Below are positions 28,128 through 37,407 of a stretch of DNA of 64,000 nt, in pieces (the first letter of the stretch is position 1; every line of letters starts with the position of its first letter). Position numbers and translations under genes: made by a program. The notes under the pieces were generated by a model. That model was not told where the DNA came from, ran no database searches, and was given only the letters and a program-made list of their open reading frames with translations. This DNA comes from Nocardia sp. NRRL S-836 (GTDB taxonomy: Bacteria; Actinomycetota; Actinomycetes; Mycobacteriales; Pseudonocardiaceae): NCBI RefSeq assembly GCF_001279525.1, contig NZ_LGDY01000091.1, positions 186,001 to 250,000 on the forward strand, read 5' to 3'.

Positions 28128-28673
28128 ATGGAACGGGGGCGCACGACCTACGCGGCGATCGTCCTCACCGGAGGCAAGGGTGAACGGCTCGGCGGCGTCG
28201 ACAAGGCCGCGCTGTCCTACCGGGACGCCACGCTACTCGACCACGTGCTGTCCGTTGTGGACGATGCGGTGCAGGTCGTCGTTGTGGGGCCCGAGAAAGA
28301 CCGGCCCGGCGTCGTCTGGGCCAGGGAGGACCCGCCCGGCGGCGGACCGCTGGCCGGGCTCGCCGCGGGACTCGCGCACGTCACCCAGGAGTGGGTCGCC
28401 GTCCTCGCCGTCGACCAGCCGGGGCTCACCAGGGACACGATCGCGCGGCTGCGGGACGCGCGCGCCAACGCCGTGCTCGCCGACGACCGCCCGCAGTGGC
28501 TGATCGGCTTCTGGAACGTCGCCGACCTGCGCAAAGCCCTGCCGGACGACCCGCGCGACCAGCCGCTGCGCCGCACGCTGCTCCAGCTCGCCCCGGTCGA
28601 GGTGTCCGCTTTGCCCGGTGAGGCGCGGGACGTCGACACCCCGGCCGACCTGGGGACCCTTCACACCCCCTGA
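28128..28673 (+). CDS. mobA: Molybdenum cofactor guanylyltransferase
   Basis: A 181-residue nucleotidyltransferase that attaches GMP to molybdopterin, making the guanine dinucleotide cofactor for molybdoenzymes. The signature LTGGKGERLGGVDKAAL at the N terminus is the GTP-binding loop, and VLAVDQPGLTRDTI carries the metal-binding aspartate. It is slightly shorter than E. coli MobA and may instead be an MobA-like NTP transferase. No other molybdenum cofactor gene is in the window. Confidence 0.85.
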   Translation: MERGRTTYAAIVLTGGKGERLGGVDKAALSYRDATLLDHVLSVVDDAVQVVVVGPEKDRPGVVWAREDPPGGGPLAGLAAGLAHVTQEWVAVLAVDQPGLTRDTIARLRDARANAVLADDRPQWLIGFWNVADLRKALPDDPRDQPLRRTLLQLAPVEVSALPGEARDVDTPADLGTLHTP

Positions 28674-28735
28674 ACAGCCGGTGAGCAAGACTGTTCCACG
28701 ATCGGAAAACCCTGTTTCGCATGGAGGCCCGCACC

Positions 28736-29781
<1,046 letters not shown>

Positions 29782-29785
<4 letters not shown>

Positions 29786-30738
29786 GCGCGGACAAGGCCA
29801 CCGCGAACCAGGCCGAGCGCCCGTCATGGGCGCCACCCGTGCTGCACGGCGGCCGCATGGAGGCCGCGCTGCGCATGCTGGAGCTCGACGTGCGGCGCCG
29901 CCTGGACGGCCTGCTGCAGGGCAACCACCTCGGCCTGGTGCCGGGGCCGGGTAGCGAACCGGGCGAGGCGCGGACCTACCAGCCCGGCGACGACGTGCGG
30001 CGGATGGACTGGGCGGTCACCGCCCGCACCACCGTGCCGCACATCCGCGAGACGGTGGCCGACCGCGAGCTGGAGACGTGGCTGGCGATCGACCTGTCGC
30101 CCTCGCTCGACTTCGGCACGGCGGCCTGCGAGAAGCGCGACCTGGTGATCGCCGCGACCGCCGCCGTCGCGCACCTGACCCGCGGTGGCGGCAACCGGAT
30201 CGGTGCCGCCGTGTCGACGGGTGCCGACAGCGTGCGCATCCCGGCGCGCGGCGGCCTGGCGCACGCCCGCGGCATGATCCGCAAGATCGCCGAGACGCCC
30301 CGCGCCGCCGAGGGCACGCGGGGTGACCTGGCGGCGTTGCTGGAGCAGCTGCGCCGCCCACCCCGCAGACGCGGGCTGATCGTGGTGATCTCGGACTTCC
30401 TGGGTGGCATGGAGTGGCAACGTCCGCTGCGCGCGTTGTCGGCACGGCACGAGCTGGTGGCCATCGAGGTCGTCGACCCGCGTGACGTCGACCTGCCCGA
30501 GGTCGGCACCGTGGTGCTGTCCGACCCGGAGACCGGCCGGCAGCGCGAGGTGACCGCGTCGGCGTTGCTGCGCAAGGAGTTCAACGCCGCGGCCGCCGAG
30601 CACCGGGCCGAGGTCGCCGCCGGGCTGCGCCGCGCGGGCGCCGGGCACCTGGTGCTGCGGACCGACTCGGACTGGATCGCGGACACGGTCCGTTTCGTGG
30701 TGGCGCGCAAACGCCGCTGGTCCGGGGGTGTCGCATGA
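29782..30738 (+). CDS. DUF58 domain-containing protein
   Basis: A 318-residue protein of the DUF58 family, related to VWA domains. Seen: the entry motif LDGLLQGNHLGLVPG, the conserved YQPGDDVRRMDWAVTART block, LAIDLSPSLDFGTA corresponding to the metal-site strand, and GLIVVISDFLGG. It is cytoplasmic here, with no membrane helix. It belongs to a MoxR-DUF58-VWA operon, with four-base overlaps on both sides. The complex is thought to help cell-envelope or stress functions in actinobacteria; the exact role is unknown. Confidence 0.92.
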
Positions 30739-31700
30739 GCTTCTCCAACTTCGTCGCCCCGTGGTGGTTCCTGCTGCTGGTCGCCGTCGGCGCGCTCGTG
30801 GCCGGCTACGTGGTCGCGCAGCGCATGCGCCGCAAGCGCGTGCTGCGGTTCACGAACCTGGAGCTGCTGGAGAAGGTCGCGCCCAAGCGGGACCGCTGGT
30901 CGCGCCACGTCCCGGCGGCGTTCCTGCTGGCCGCCTTGGCTTTGCTGACGGTGGCGCTGGCCGGGCCGACGTCCGAGCAGCGGGTGCCGCGCAACCGGGC
31001 GACCGTCATGCTCGTGGTCGACGTGTCGCTGTCGATGAAGGCCACCGACGTGAAGCCGTCGCGGCTGGAGGCCGCCCAGGTGGCCGCCAAGTCGTTCGCC
31101 GAGGGCCTCACGCCGGGCATCAACCTGGGCCTGATCTCGTTCGCCGGCTCCGCGACGGTGCTGGTGGCGCCGACGACGGACCGTGCGGCCGTCACGCAGT
31201 CGATCGACGGGCTCAAGCTCGCCCAGTCGACCGCGACCGGTGACGCGCTGGTGGCCGCGATGGCGTCGATCGACTCGTTCGGCAAGGTCGTCGGCGGCGC
31301 CGAGGGGCCCCCTCCGGCCCGCATCGTGCTGATGACGGACGGCAAGGAGACCGTCGGCACCCGCAAGGCGTTCGACGCGGCCGACGACGCGAAGAAGGCC
31401 GGGATCCCGATCTCCACGATCTCGTTCGGCACAGAGGACGGCGTGGTCGACATCGAGGGCCGCCAGCAGGCCGTGCCGGTCGACGACGAGTCGATGAAGG
31501 AGATCGCGAAGATCTCCGGCGGCGAGTTCTTCAAGGCGGCCTCCGCCGAGGAGCTGCGCCGGGTGTACGACACGCTCGGCGAGCAGATCGGCTACGAGAA
31601 GAAGCAGGCCGACGCGTCGAAGCCGTGGCTGGTGCTCGGCACGCTGACGGCGATGCTCGCGGCCGCGATGGCGCTGGTCCTGGGCCAGCGGCTGCCCTAG
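30735..31700 (+). CDS. Membrane-anchored VWA domain protein (BatA-like)
   Basis: A 321-residue protein with two N-terminal membrane helices (about 8-29 and 56-74) and one at the C terminus (about 300-318). The VWA domain lies between, with the MIDAS motif LVVDVSLSMKATD, conserved threonine in QSTATGDAL and MTDGKETVG. The ATG overlaps the DUF58 stop by ATGA. It is the third member of the MoxR operon and matches mycobacterial Rv1481. Its stop shares CTAG with the convergent gene. Confidence 0.92.
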   Translation: MSFSNFVAPWWFLLLVAVGALVAGYVVAQRMRRKRVLRFTNLELLEKVAPKRDRWSRHVPAAFLLAALALLTVALAGPTSEQRVPRNRATVMLVVDVSLSMKATDVKPSRLEAAQVAAKSFAEGLTPGINLGLISFAGSATVLVAPTTDRAAVTQSIDGLKLAQSTATGDALVAAMASIDSFGKVVGGAEGPPPARIVLMTDGKETVGTRKAFDAADDAKKAGIPISTISFGTEDGVVDIEGRQQAVPVDDESMKEIAKISGGEFFKAASAEELRRVYDTLGEQIGYEKKQADASKPWLVLGTLTAMLAAAMALVLGQRLP

Positions 31701-32230
31701 CGGCGGCCGTAGGTCAGCAGCACGACCCCGACCCCGAACGCCCTGGTGCCCTTGAGCGCCAGGGCGTTCGGCTTGCGGAAGAACGGCGTGCCGCTGCCGA
31801 TCGCGACCGGGTTCACGTAGAGGCGGACCTCGTCGACCAGGTCGAGCTCGAAGAACGTCTGGAGCAGGTCCGCGCCACCGACCATGTTGTCGCCGGGCAG
31901 CGCCCTGACCTCGTCGGGGTCGACCTCGCGGCGGGTCTCGCTGTTCCACTCGGTGAACTCGCGCGTGCGGGAGTACACGATCTTGCGCACGTCCCGCCAG
32001 ATGGGCGCGAAGTCGCGTTGCTTCTGCGGCCAGTCGGTGTTCTCGTCGCCGTGCGGCCACACCTGGAGCATCAGCTCGTGCGTGCGGCGGCCGTCGAGGA
32101 ACGCGCTCATGGTTGCCAGCTCGGTGTTGATGTGGTCGTGCAGCTCGTCGTCCATGTGGTGCCAGCTGATGTCGTGGCCGGGTCCCTCGAAGAACCCGTC
32201 CAGCGAGACCGACGCCATCGTGATGATCAT
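31697..32230 (-). CDS. Dihydrofolate reductase-fold family protein
   Basis: A 177-residue DHFR/RibD_C-fold protein. MASVSLDGFFEGPGHDISW at the N terminus, RRTHELMLQVWP, KIVYSRT and the late strand-turn GGADLLQTFFELDLVDEVRLYVNPVAIGSG are typical of the YwjB/YyaP group. ATG 32230 overlaps the stop of the TAXI gene (ATGA), so it is the last gene of the two-component operon, though its role there is unclear. A distant relative is at 1466-2116. Confidence 0.88.
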   Translation of the reverse strand: MIITMASVSLDGFFEGPGHDISWHHMDDELHDHINTELATMSAFLDGRRTHELMLQVWPHGDENTDWPQKQRDFAPIWRDVRKIVYSRTREFTEWNSETRREVDPDEVRALPGDNMVGGADLLQTFFELDLVDEVRLYVNPVAIGSGTPFFRKPNALALKGTRAFGVGVVLLTYGRR

Positions 32231-33090
32231 CCGTGCAGCCTCCGGTACTCCGCCGCCGCGCCTGGGTGCAGTGGCACTCTGCCCGTGTCGATGAGACTGC
32301 GCACGTCGAGGTACTGCGTGCCGAGCGCCTGTTGAGGCACCAGCTCCGCCGCCCTGGCCACGAGCAGCCGCACGACGGCGCCCGCGAGCTCGGCGCTGAG
32401 ACCGGGCCGGCACACCAGCAGGTTCGGCGTGCCGATCGTCGGGACGTCCACGGGTGAGCCGTACACGCCCGTGCGCACGTCCGCGCGTTCGTAGACCTTG
32501 CCGTGCTCCTGGCGCAGCCTCGGCAGGAAGCCGTCGAGCGGCAGCAGCCTGATGCCGCTCGCCCGGTCGAGCTCCGGCGTCGGCACGCCGCCGGACCACA
32601 GCAGCGCCGCGATCTCACCGGCTTTCAGGGCGTCGACGGCGTTGCGCAGCGGGTAGTGCTCCTCCCGCACGCCCAGCGCGAGCCGTTCACCCTGCAGTGC
32701 CGCGCCGGACCCCGTGGCACCCAGCGACACCGGCTTGCCGACGAGGTCGGCCGCCGTGCGGTACGGCGAGTCCTTGAGCACGACGAGCTGCAGGTAGTTC
32801 TCGTAGACGCGGCCGATCGCGACCAGGCCCGGTTCCAGGTGGGCGCTGTCGCTCAGGGTCAGCGCCAGGTCGGCGGTGCCGTCGCGCAGGTGCCGCAGGT
32901 TGTCGGCGCTGCCGCCGGTCTCGACCGGGGTGATGGTCAGCGGGCTGGGGGCCAAGCGGGAGAGCAGGACGGCGAAGTCGTTGTAGAAGCCGCCGGGCTC
33001 ACCGCCGGCGATCCGGATCGTGCCGCTGGGCTCGCTCGCCCCGCACGCGGTCAGCAGCAGGGTGCCCAGCAGGAAGGCGCGGCGTCTCAC
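32227..33090 (-). CDS. TAXI-family solute-binding lipoprotein
   Basis: A 287-residue extracytoplasmic binding protein. The N terminus MRRRAFLLGTLLLTAC is a lipoprotein signal with lipobox LTAC. TAXI features follow: IRIAGGEPGGFYNDFAVLLSRL, ETGGSADNLRHLRDGTADLALTLSD, and AADLVGKPVSLGATGSG. TAXI proteins bind small acids for TRAP transporters. No TRAP permease is near; instead the gene lies between a histidine kinase (GTGA overlap) and a reductase. So a sensory role for the kinase is likelier than direct transport. Confidence 0.88.
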   Translation of the reverse strand: MRRRAFLLGTLLLTACGASEPSGTIRIAGGEPGGFYNDFAVLLSRLAPSPLTITPVETGGSADNLRHLRDGTADLALTLSDSAHLEPGLVAIGRVYENYLQLVVLKDSPYRTAADLVGKPVSLGATGSGAALQGERLALGVREEHYPLRNAVDALKAGEIAALLWSGGVPTPELDRASGIRLLPLDGFLPRLRQEHGKVYERADVRTGVYGSPVDVPTIGTPNLLVCRPGLSAELAGAVVRLLVARAAELVPQQALGTQYLDVRSLIDTGRVPLHPGAAAEYRRLHG

Positions 33091-34391
33091 AGCAGCGGCT
33101 CCTTCGGCAGTTCCACGGTCGCGACCAGGCCGCCGTCAGTGTGCAGCCTCAGTCTGCCGCCGTGCGCGGTCACGATGCGTTCGGCGATGGCCAGCCCGAG
33201 CCCGGTGCCGCGCTGCGGGCCTTCGCCACGCCAGAACCGTTCGGTGGCGTGCTCGATGTCCTCCTCGGACAGACCCGGCCCGTTGTCCCGCACGGTCAGC
33301 GTCGACCGGTCGCACACCACCGCGACCTCGGAGCCGCCGTACTTGATGGCGTTGTCCAGCAGCACGTCTAGCACCTGGGCCAGGTCCGAGACGGCACACC
33401 GCACGAGTCCCGGCGCCCGGTCGTCGACGGTGATCGTCACCCCCGCCGACCCGGCCGCCGCCCGCCACGCGTCCACCCGGTCGTGCGCCACGACCCGCAG
33501 GTCCGCGAGCTCGGGTTCGACGCCGCCCGCCGCGCGTTCGGTCGCGGTGCTCTCCGCCGACGCGAGCGCGAGCAGCCCGTCGAGCAGCGACTCCAGCCGT
33601 TCGACCTCGGTGAGCAGGGAACCGTTGCGCGGCAACATGTCCACCCGCAGTCGGAGCGCGGCCATCGGGTTGCGCAGCTGGTGCGAGGCGTCGGCGATCA
33701 ACCGGCGCTGCTGGTCTGCGGCCTCGGCCACGGCGTCGGACATGCGGTTGAACGACTCCGCCAACGCCCGCAGCTCGGCCGGTCCCGCGGTGTCGGCCAC
33801 GTGCGTGCGCCGCTGACCCTCTGCGACCGCCCGCACACCCCGGTCGAGCTCCTTCAACGGCCGCAACAGCCACCGCGCGACCACCAGCACCAGCAGCACG
33901 CACGCGCAGGCCGCCAGCAGCGCCCCGGCCAGCACCAACGCCCACCGCCGCGCGACGTCGGCCGCCGCGACCCCGGTGGACGCCCGCATCACCACCGCGC
34001 CCGCCACCTTCGTGCCGGTGCCGACCGGCCGGGCGAACAGCACGTCGCCGCCGTTCCACGGCAGCACGGTCGGCACCGGCGCGGCCGGCTGGTTGCGCAG
34101 GGCGGCGTCGATCTGCGCGGACACGTCGGCGACCGTCATGCCGGACTCGACGAGCGGCTGGCCCGCGGCGTCCACGACCACCACCTCCTCGCCGTAGACC
34201 TCGGTGTAGCGCAACGCCTCCGCGACCACCAGGTCACCCGGCAGGGTCGCGAACCGGTCGAGGTCGGCGGTCCGGCTGATCACGAACTGCTGCGTGCGTT
34301 CGGAGGCCGTGCTCAGCAGCAGGGGCGCGGCGAACGCGGTGACCGCCGTGAGCGAGAAGAGCAGCAGCACCACCAGCAGCCGTTGCCGCAT
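33087..34391 (-). CDS. Sensor histidine kinase
   Basis: A 434-residue membrane kinase. Helix 1 is residues 3-25, an external sensor of about 120 residues follows, and helix 2 is about 150-173. A HAMP-like stretch leads to the phosphorylated His237 in DASHQLRNPMAALRL; the N box is LDNAIKYG, and G boxes are DNGPGLSEED and GTGLGLAIAERIV. It has the TctE-like layout. It directly follows the response regulator with no gap and overlaps the TAXI lipoprotein gene, which may present the signal to its sensor domain. Confidence 0.92.
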   Translation of the reverse strand: MRQRLLVVLLLFSLTAVTAFAAPLLLSTASERTQQFVISRTADLDRFATLPGDLVVAEALRYTEVYGEEVVVVDAAGQPLVESGMTVADVSAQIDAALRNQPAAPVPTVLPWNGGDVLFARPVGTGTKVAGAVVMRASTGVAAADVARRWALVLAGALLAACACVLLVLVVARWLLRPLKELDRGVRAVAEGQRRTHVADTAGPAELRALAESFNRMSDAVAEAADQQRRLIADASHQLRNPMAALRLRVDMLPRNGSLLTEVERLESLLDGLLALASAESTATERAAGGVEPELADLRVVAHDRVDAWRAAAGSAGVTITVDDRAPGLVRCAVSDLAQVLDVLLDNAIKYGGSEVAVVCDRSTLTVRDNGPGLSEEDIEHATERFWRGEGPQRGTGLGLAIAERIVTAHGGRLRLHTDGGLVATVELPKEPLL

Positions 34392-35051
34392 CTACTCACC
34401 GAGCCGGTAGCCGAAACCGCGGATGGTGTGCAGCAGCCCCGGCCGGTCGAGCTTGGCGCGCAGCTGCGTGAGGTGCACGTCCAGCGTCCGCGACACCGCC
34501 ACGAACGCGTTGCCCCACACCTCGTCCATCAGCTGCTGGCGGCTCACCGCCGTGCCCGGCCGCCGCGCCAGCACCGCCAGCACCTCGAACTCCTTGGTGG
34601 TCAGCGAGATCTCCCGCCCGCCGACCACGACCTGACGGCTCTGCAGGTCGATCTCCACATCGGACACCCGCACCAGGTCGCCCTGCTCCTGCGACCGCGC
34701 CGCACTGCGCCGCGCCACCGCGTCGATGCGGGCCAGCAGCTCGGCCAGCCGCACCGGCTTGACCAGGTAGTCGTCCGCCCCCAGCCGCAGCCCGCGCACC
34801 ACCGTGCGCTCGTCACCGCGCGCGGTCAGCACCAGCACCGGCACCGGGTCGATCCTGCGGAGCTTGCGCAGCACCTCCAGCCCGTCCTGGTCGGGCAGCC
34901 CGAGGTCGAGCAGCACCACGTCCGCGTCCCGGTGCGCGATCAGCGCGTCGGCTCCCCGGCGCACGCGGACGGGCCGGTGGCCGTTCGCCCGCAGCGCCTC
35001 CACCAGGGCGTCGGCGACCCCGTCGTCGTCCTCGACCAGCAGCACCCGCAT
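34392..35051 (-). CDS. OmpR-family response regulator
   Basis: A 219-residue regulator. The receiver domain has LLVEDDDGVAD, phosphorylated Asp49 in VVLLDLGLPDQDG, the threonine in VLVLTARGDE and the lysine in DYLVKPVRLAEL. The C-terminal winged helix includes LTTKEFEVLAVLARRPG and RTLDVHLTQLRAKL. It is TctD-like. It heads the operon with kinase and TAXI protein and is divergent from an MHS transporter 115 bp away, its likely target. Confidence 0.94.
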   Translation of the reverse strand: MRVLLVEDDDGVADALVEALRANGHRPVRVRRGADALIAHRDADVVLLDLGLPDQDGLEVLRKLRRIDPVPVLVLTARGDERTVVRGLRLGADDYLVKPVRLAELLARIDAVARRSAARSQEQGDLVRVSDVEIDLQSRQVVVGGREISLTTKEFEVLAVLARRPGTAVSRQQLMDEVWGNAFVAVSRTLDVHLTQLRAKLDRPGLLHTIRGFGYRLGE

Positions 35052-35165
35052 TCGAGCAGTATCGCCCCCGATGGTCGTTTCCTGCGCGTGGCGACGCGCT
35101 TAAGCGACTGTAAAGAAGCCGCCGCCCAGGTTGTGACGGGTGCGGGGCGCCGAGATCGTGTCGGC

Positions 35166-36455
35166 ATGACAGTCGTCCAGCAGAAGAGCAGCGAGCGCCG
35201 CGTGGTGGCGAACGTCCTGCGCGGGTCAGTCGGAAACTTGATCGAGTGGTACGACTGGTACGCCTACACCGCGTTCAGCATCTACTTCGCGTCCGCGTTC
35301 TTCCCCAAGGGCGACCAGACCGCGCAGTGGCTCAACACCGCCGCCGTGTTCGCGGTCGGCTTCCTGATGCGCCCGCTCGGCGGCTGGTTGCTGGGCCGCT
35401 ACGCCGACCGCCACGGCCGCCGGGCCGCGCTGACCCTCTCGGTCACGTTGATGGCATTCGGCTCGTTGCTGATCGCTCTGACGCCGTCGTACGGCACGAT
35501 CGGGGTCGCGGCACCGGTGCTGCTGGTCCTCGCCCGGTTGTTGCAGGGGTTGTCCGTCGGCGGCGAGTACTCGACCTCCGCGACCTATCTGTCCGAAGTG
35601 GCCTCGCCGCGCAAGCGCGGGTTCTACTCCAGCTTCCAGTACGTGACGCTCACAGCCGGCCAGCTGATCGCGCTCGGTGTGCAGATCGTGCTGCAGCAGT
35701 TCCTGTCCAAGGCCGAGATGACGTCGTGGGGCTGGCGGATCGCGTTCGTCATCGGCGCGACCGGCGCGATCATCGTGATGTGGCTGCGGCGCGGCATGGA
35801 CGAGTCGGAGAACTTCGAGCGGCAGAAGGAGAACGCGCCGAAGGGCACGTTGCGCGCGTTGCTGCGCCACCCCAGGGAGTGCCTGCTGGTCGTGGGGCTG
35901 ACGCTCGGCGGCACGGTCGCGTTCTACACCTTCACGACCTACCTGCAGAAGTTCATGGTCAACACCAGCAAGATCGACGCGGCCACCGTGAGCTGGATCA
36001 ACTTCGCCGCACTGCTCGTCTTCGTGGTGCTGCAACCGGTCGCGGGCGCGTTGTCCGACCGGATCGGCCGCCGGCCGTTGCTGCTCGGCTTCGGTGTGCT
36101 CGGCACGCTGGCGACGGTGCCGTTGCTGACGGTGCTCGGGAAGACGTCGGCGCCGTTCCCGGCGTTCCTGCTGATGCTCGGCGGCCTGGTGATCGTCACC
36201 GGCTACACGTCGATCAACGCGATCGTGAAGGCCGAGCTGTTCCCGACCAACATCCGCGCGCTCGGCGTCGGCCTGCCCTACGCGCTGACCGTCGCGATCT
36301 TCGGTGGCACGGCCGAGTTCGTGGCGCTGTGGTTCAAGCAGGCGGGCATGGAGTCGGTGTTCTTCTACTACGTGGCGGGCTGCGTGCTGATCTCGTTGCT
36401 GGTCTACGGGTTCATGCGGGAGACCTCGAAGGACTCGGTCCTCGACCGCCACTGA
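35166..36455 (+). CDS. MFS transporter, metabolite:H+ symporter (MHS) family
   Basis: A 429-residue transporter with twelve predicted helices. The MHS hallmark is NLIEWYDWYAYTAFSIYFA in helix 1; the cytoplasmic motif GRYADRHGRRAAL and GLSVGGEYSTSATYLSE follow, with a second GALSDRIGRRPLL between helices 8 and 9. Family members import carboxylates such as 2-oxoglutarate, shikimate or proline/betaine with protons. The neighbouring two-component system with a TAXI protein suggests that an organic acid is both signal and substrate; this is inference. The 115-bp intergenic stretch before it contains GACTGTAAAGAAG about 65 bases upstream as a possible regulatory site. Confidence 0.92.
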   Translation: MTVVQQKSSERRVVANVLRGSVGNLIEWYDWYAYTAFSIYFASAFFPKGDQTAQWLNTAAVFAVGFLMRPLGGWLLGRYADRHGRRAALTLSVTLMAFGSLLIALTPSYGTIGVAAPVLLVLARLLQGLSVGGEYSTSATYLSEVASPRKRGFYSSFQYVTLTAGQLIALGVQIVLQQFLSKAEMTSWGWRIAFVIGATGAIIVMWLRRGMDESENFERQKENAPKGTLRALLRHPRECLLVVGLTLGGTVAFYTFTTYLQKFMVNTSKIDAATVSWINFAALLVFVVLQPVAGALSDRIGRRPLLLGFGVLGTLATVPLLTVLGKTSAPFPAFLLMLGGLVIVTGYTSINAIVKAELFPTNIRALGVGLPYALTVAIFGGTAEFVALWFKQAGMESVFFYYVAGCVLISLLVYGFMRETSKDSVLDRH

Positions 36456-36463
36456 CGAGCCAC

Positions 36464-36495
36464 GCGGAGGGTGGTCATGCGCGACCACCCTCCGC
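36464..36495. terminator. Bidirectional terminator hairpin
   Basis: GCGGAGGGTGGTC (36464-36476) pairs perfectly with GACCACCCTCCGC (36483-36495), a 13-bp stem with a 6-base loop. TGGCTTTTCTC follows on the plus strand. It sits between convergent genes, the MHS transporter and the secreted-protein pair. Confidence 0.8.
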
Positions 36496-36512
36496 CTCCC
36501 CCCTGGCTTTTC

Positions 36513-36944
36513 TCAGCAGCGCAGGCTGGTGGTGGCGTCCTCCCAGTAGTCGCCGGCCACCGACTGCACGGCACCCCTGGCGAACGTGCACTCGGTCAGC
36601 GTGTTCGCGCCGGTGGACCACGCCTCCTGCGCGCCCGTGCGGCTGCTGAACGAGTCACGCGCCTGCTGGCCGTCCTTCGTCCAGACGCCCACGAAGATCG
36701 TCCAGTCGCGCGGGTGCGCGGCGACCCACGAGTCCCACACGTAGGTGTAGGCCCAGTTCTTGTTGCAGCCCTTGAACTGCTTGACCGACGCGATGGTCGT
36801 CGTGCCGAGCTTGACGTACGCGGTCGAGCCGATCTGGGTGACTCCGCTCGGGCAGGCCGGGTTGCGTTCGGCCTGTGCCGTGCCGGTAAAGGTCATGGCG
36901 AGGGCGGCGGCCGCGAGCACGGCGGCACCGATCTTCTTCAGCAC
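36513..36944 (-). CDS. Small secreted protein, tandem paralogue 2
   Basis: A 143-residue exported protein. The signal peptide VLKKIGAAVLAAAALAM ends at TAQA. The mature part has cysteines in NPACPSG, FKGCNKNW, LTECTF and the C-terminal SLRC, consistent with two disulfides, and aromatic WAYTYVWDSW. It resembles DUF2690-like secreted proteins of actinomycetes in pattern, without certainty. GTG 36944 lies one base past the stop of the upstream copy, so they share a message. It is about half identical to that copy in the mature part and almost identical in the first 40 residues. Confidence 0.75.
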   Translation of the reverse strand: MLKKIGAAVLAAAALAMTFTGTAQAERNPACPSGVTQIGSTAYVKLGTTTIASVKQFKGCNKNWAYTYVWDSWVAAHPRDWTIFVGVWTKDGQQARDSFSSRTGAQEAWSTGANTLTECTFARGAVQSVAGDYWEDATTSLRC

Positions 36945-36945
36945 G

Positions 36946-37368
36946 TCAGCAGCGCTCCTCGGTCGAACCGTGCGCGTCATAGCCCGAACCGAAGACATCA
37001 CCGGCGGCGTACGTGCAGACGTTCAGCGTGTTCGCGCCGCGCGACCACAGCTCCTGCGACCTGCCGTCGTGGCCGTTGTAGTCGACCGCGCCGTCGCTGG
37101 AGCGGGTCCAGATGCCCGCGCGGATGTGGTTGGTCGGGTGCTTGGCGTGCCACGCGTCCCAGATGTAGACGTACGCCCAGTTCTTGTCGCAGCCCTTGAA
37201 CTGCTTGAGCGAGGCCACGGTCTCCGAGCCGTGCTTGAGCAGCTTCGTCGCGCCGATCTGCGTGACGCCGCTCGGGCAGGCCGGGTTGCGCTCGGCGTGC
37301 GCCGTGCCGGTGAAGGTCATCGCGAGGGCGGCAGCCGCCAGCACGGCGGCACCGATCTTCTTCTGCAT
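36946..37368 (-). CDS. Small secreted protein, tandem paralogue 1
   Basis: A 140-residue exported protein with signal peptide MQKKIGAAVLAAAALAM and cleavage after THA/TAHA. The mature part starts ERNPACPSGVTQIG, exactly like the downstream copy apart from the signal end. Cysteines are in NPACPSG, FKGCDKNW, LNVCTY and a final EERC. WAYVYIWDAWHAKHP parallels the second copy. ATG 37368 is chosen at the signal peptide start. Role unknown; a secreted structural or inhibitor-like protein is possible. Confidence 0.77.
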   Translation of the reverse strand: MQKKIGAAVLAAAALAMTFTGTAHAERNPACPSGVTQIGATKLLKHGSETVASLKQFKGCDKNWAYVYIWDAWHAKHPTNHIRAGIWTRSSDGAVDYNGHDGRSQELWSRGANTLNVCTYAAGDVFGSGYDAHGSTEERC

Positions 37369-37407
37369 GGCCAGGACACTCGGGCACACCGGTTATGCGG
37401 CGGTAAA

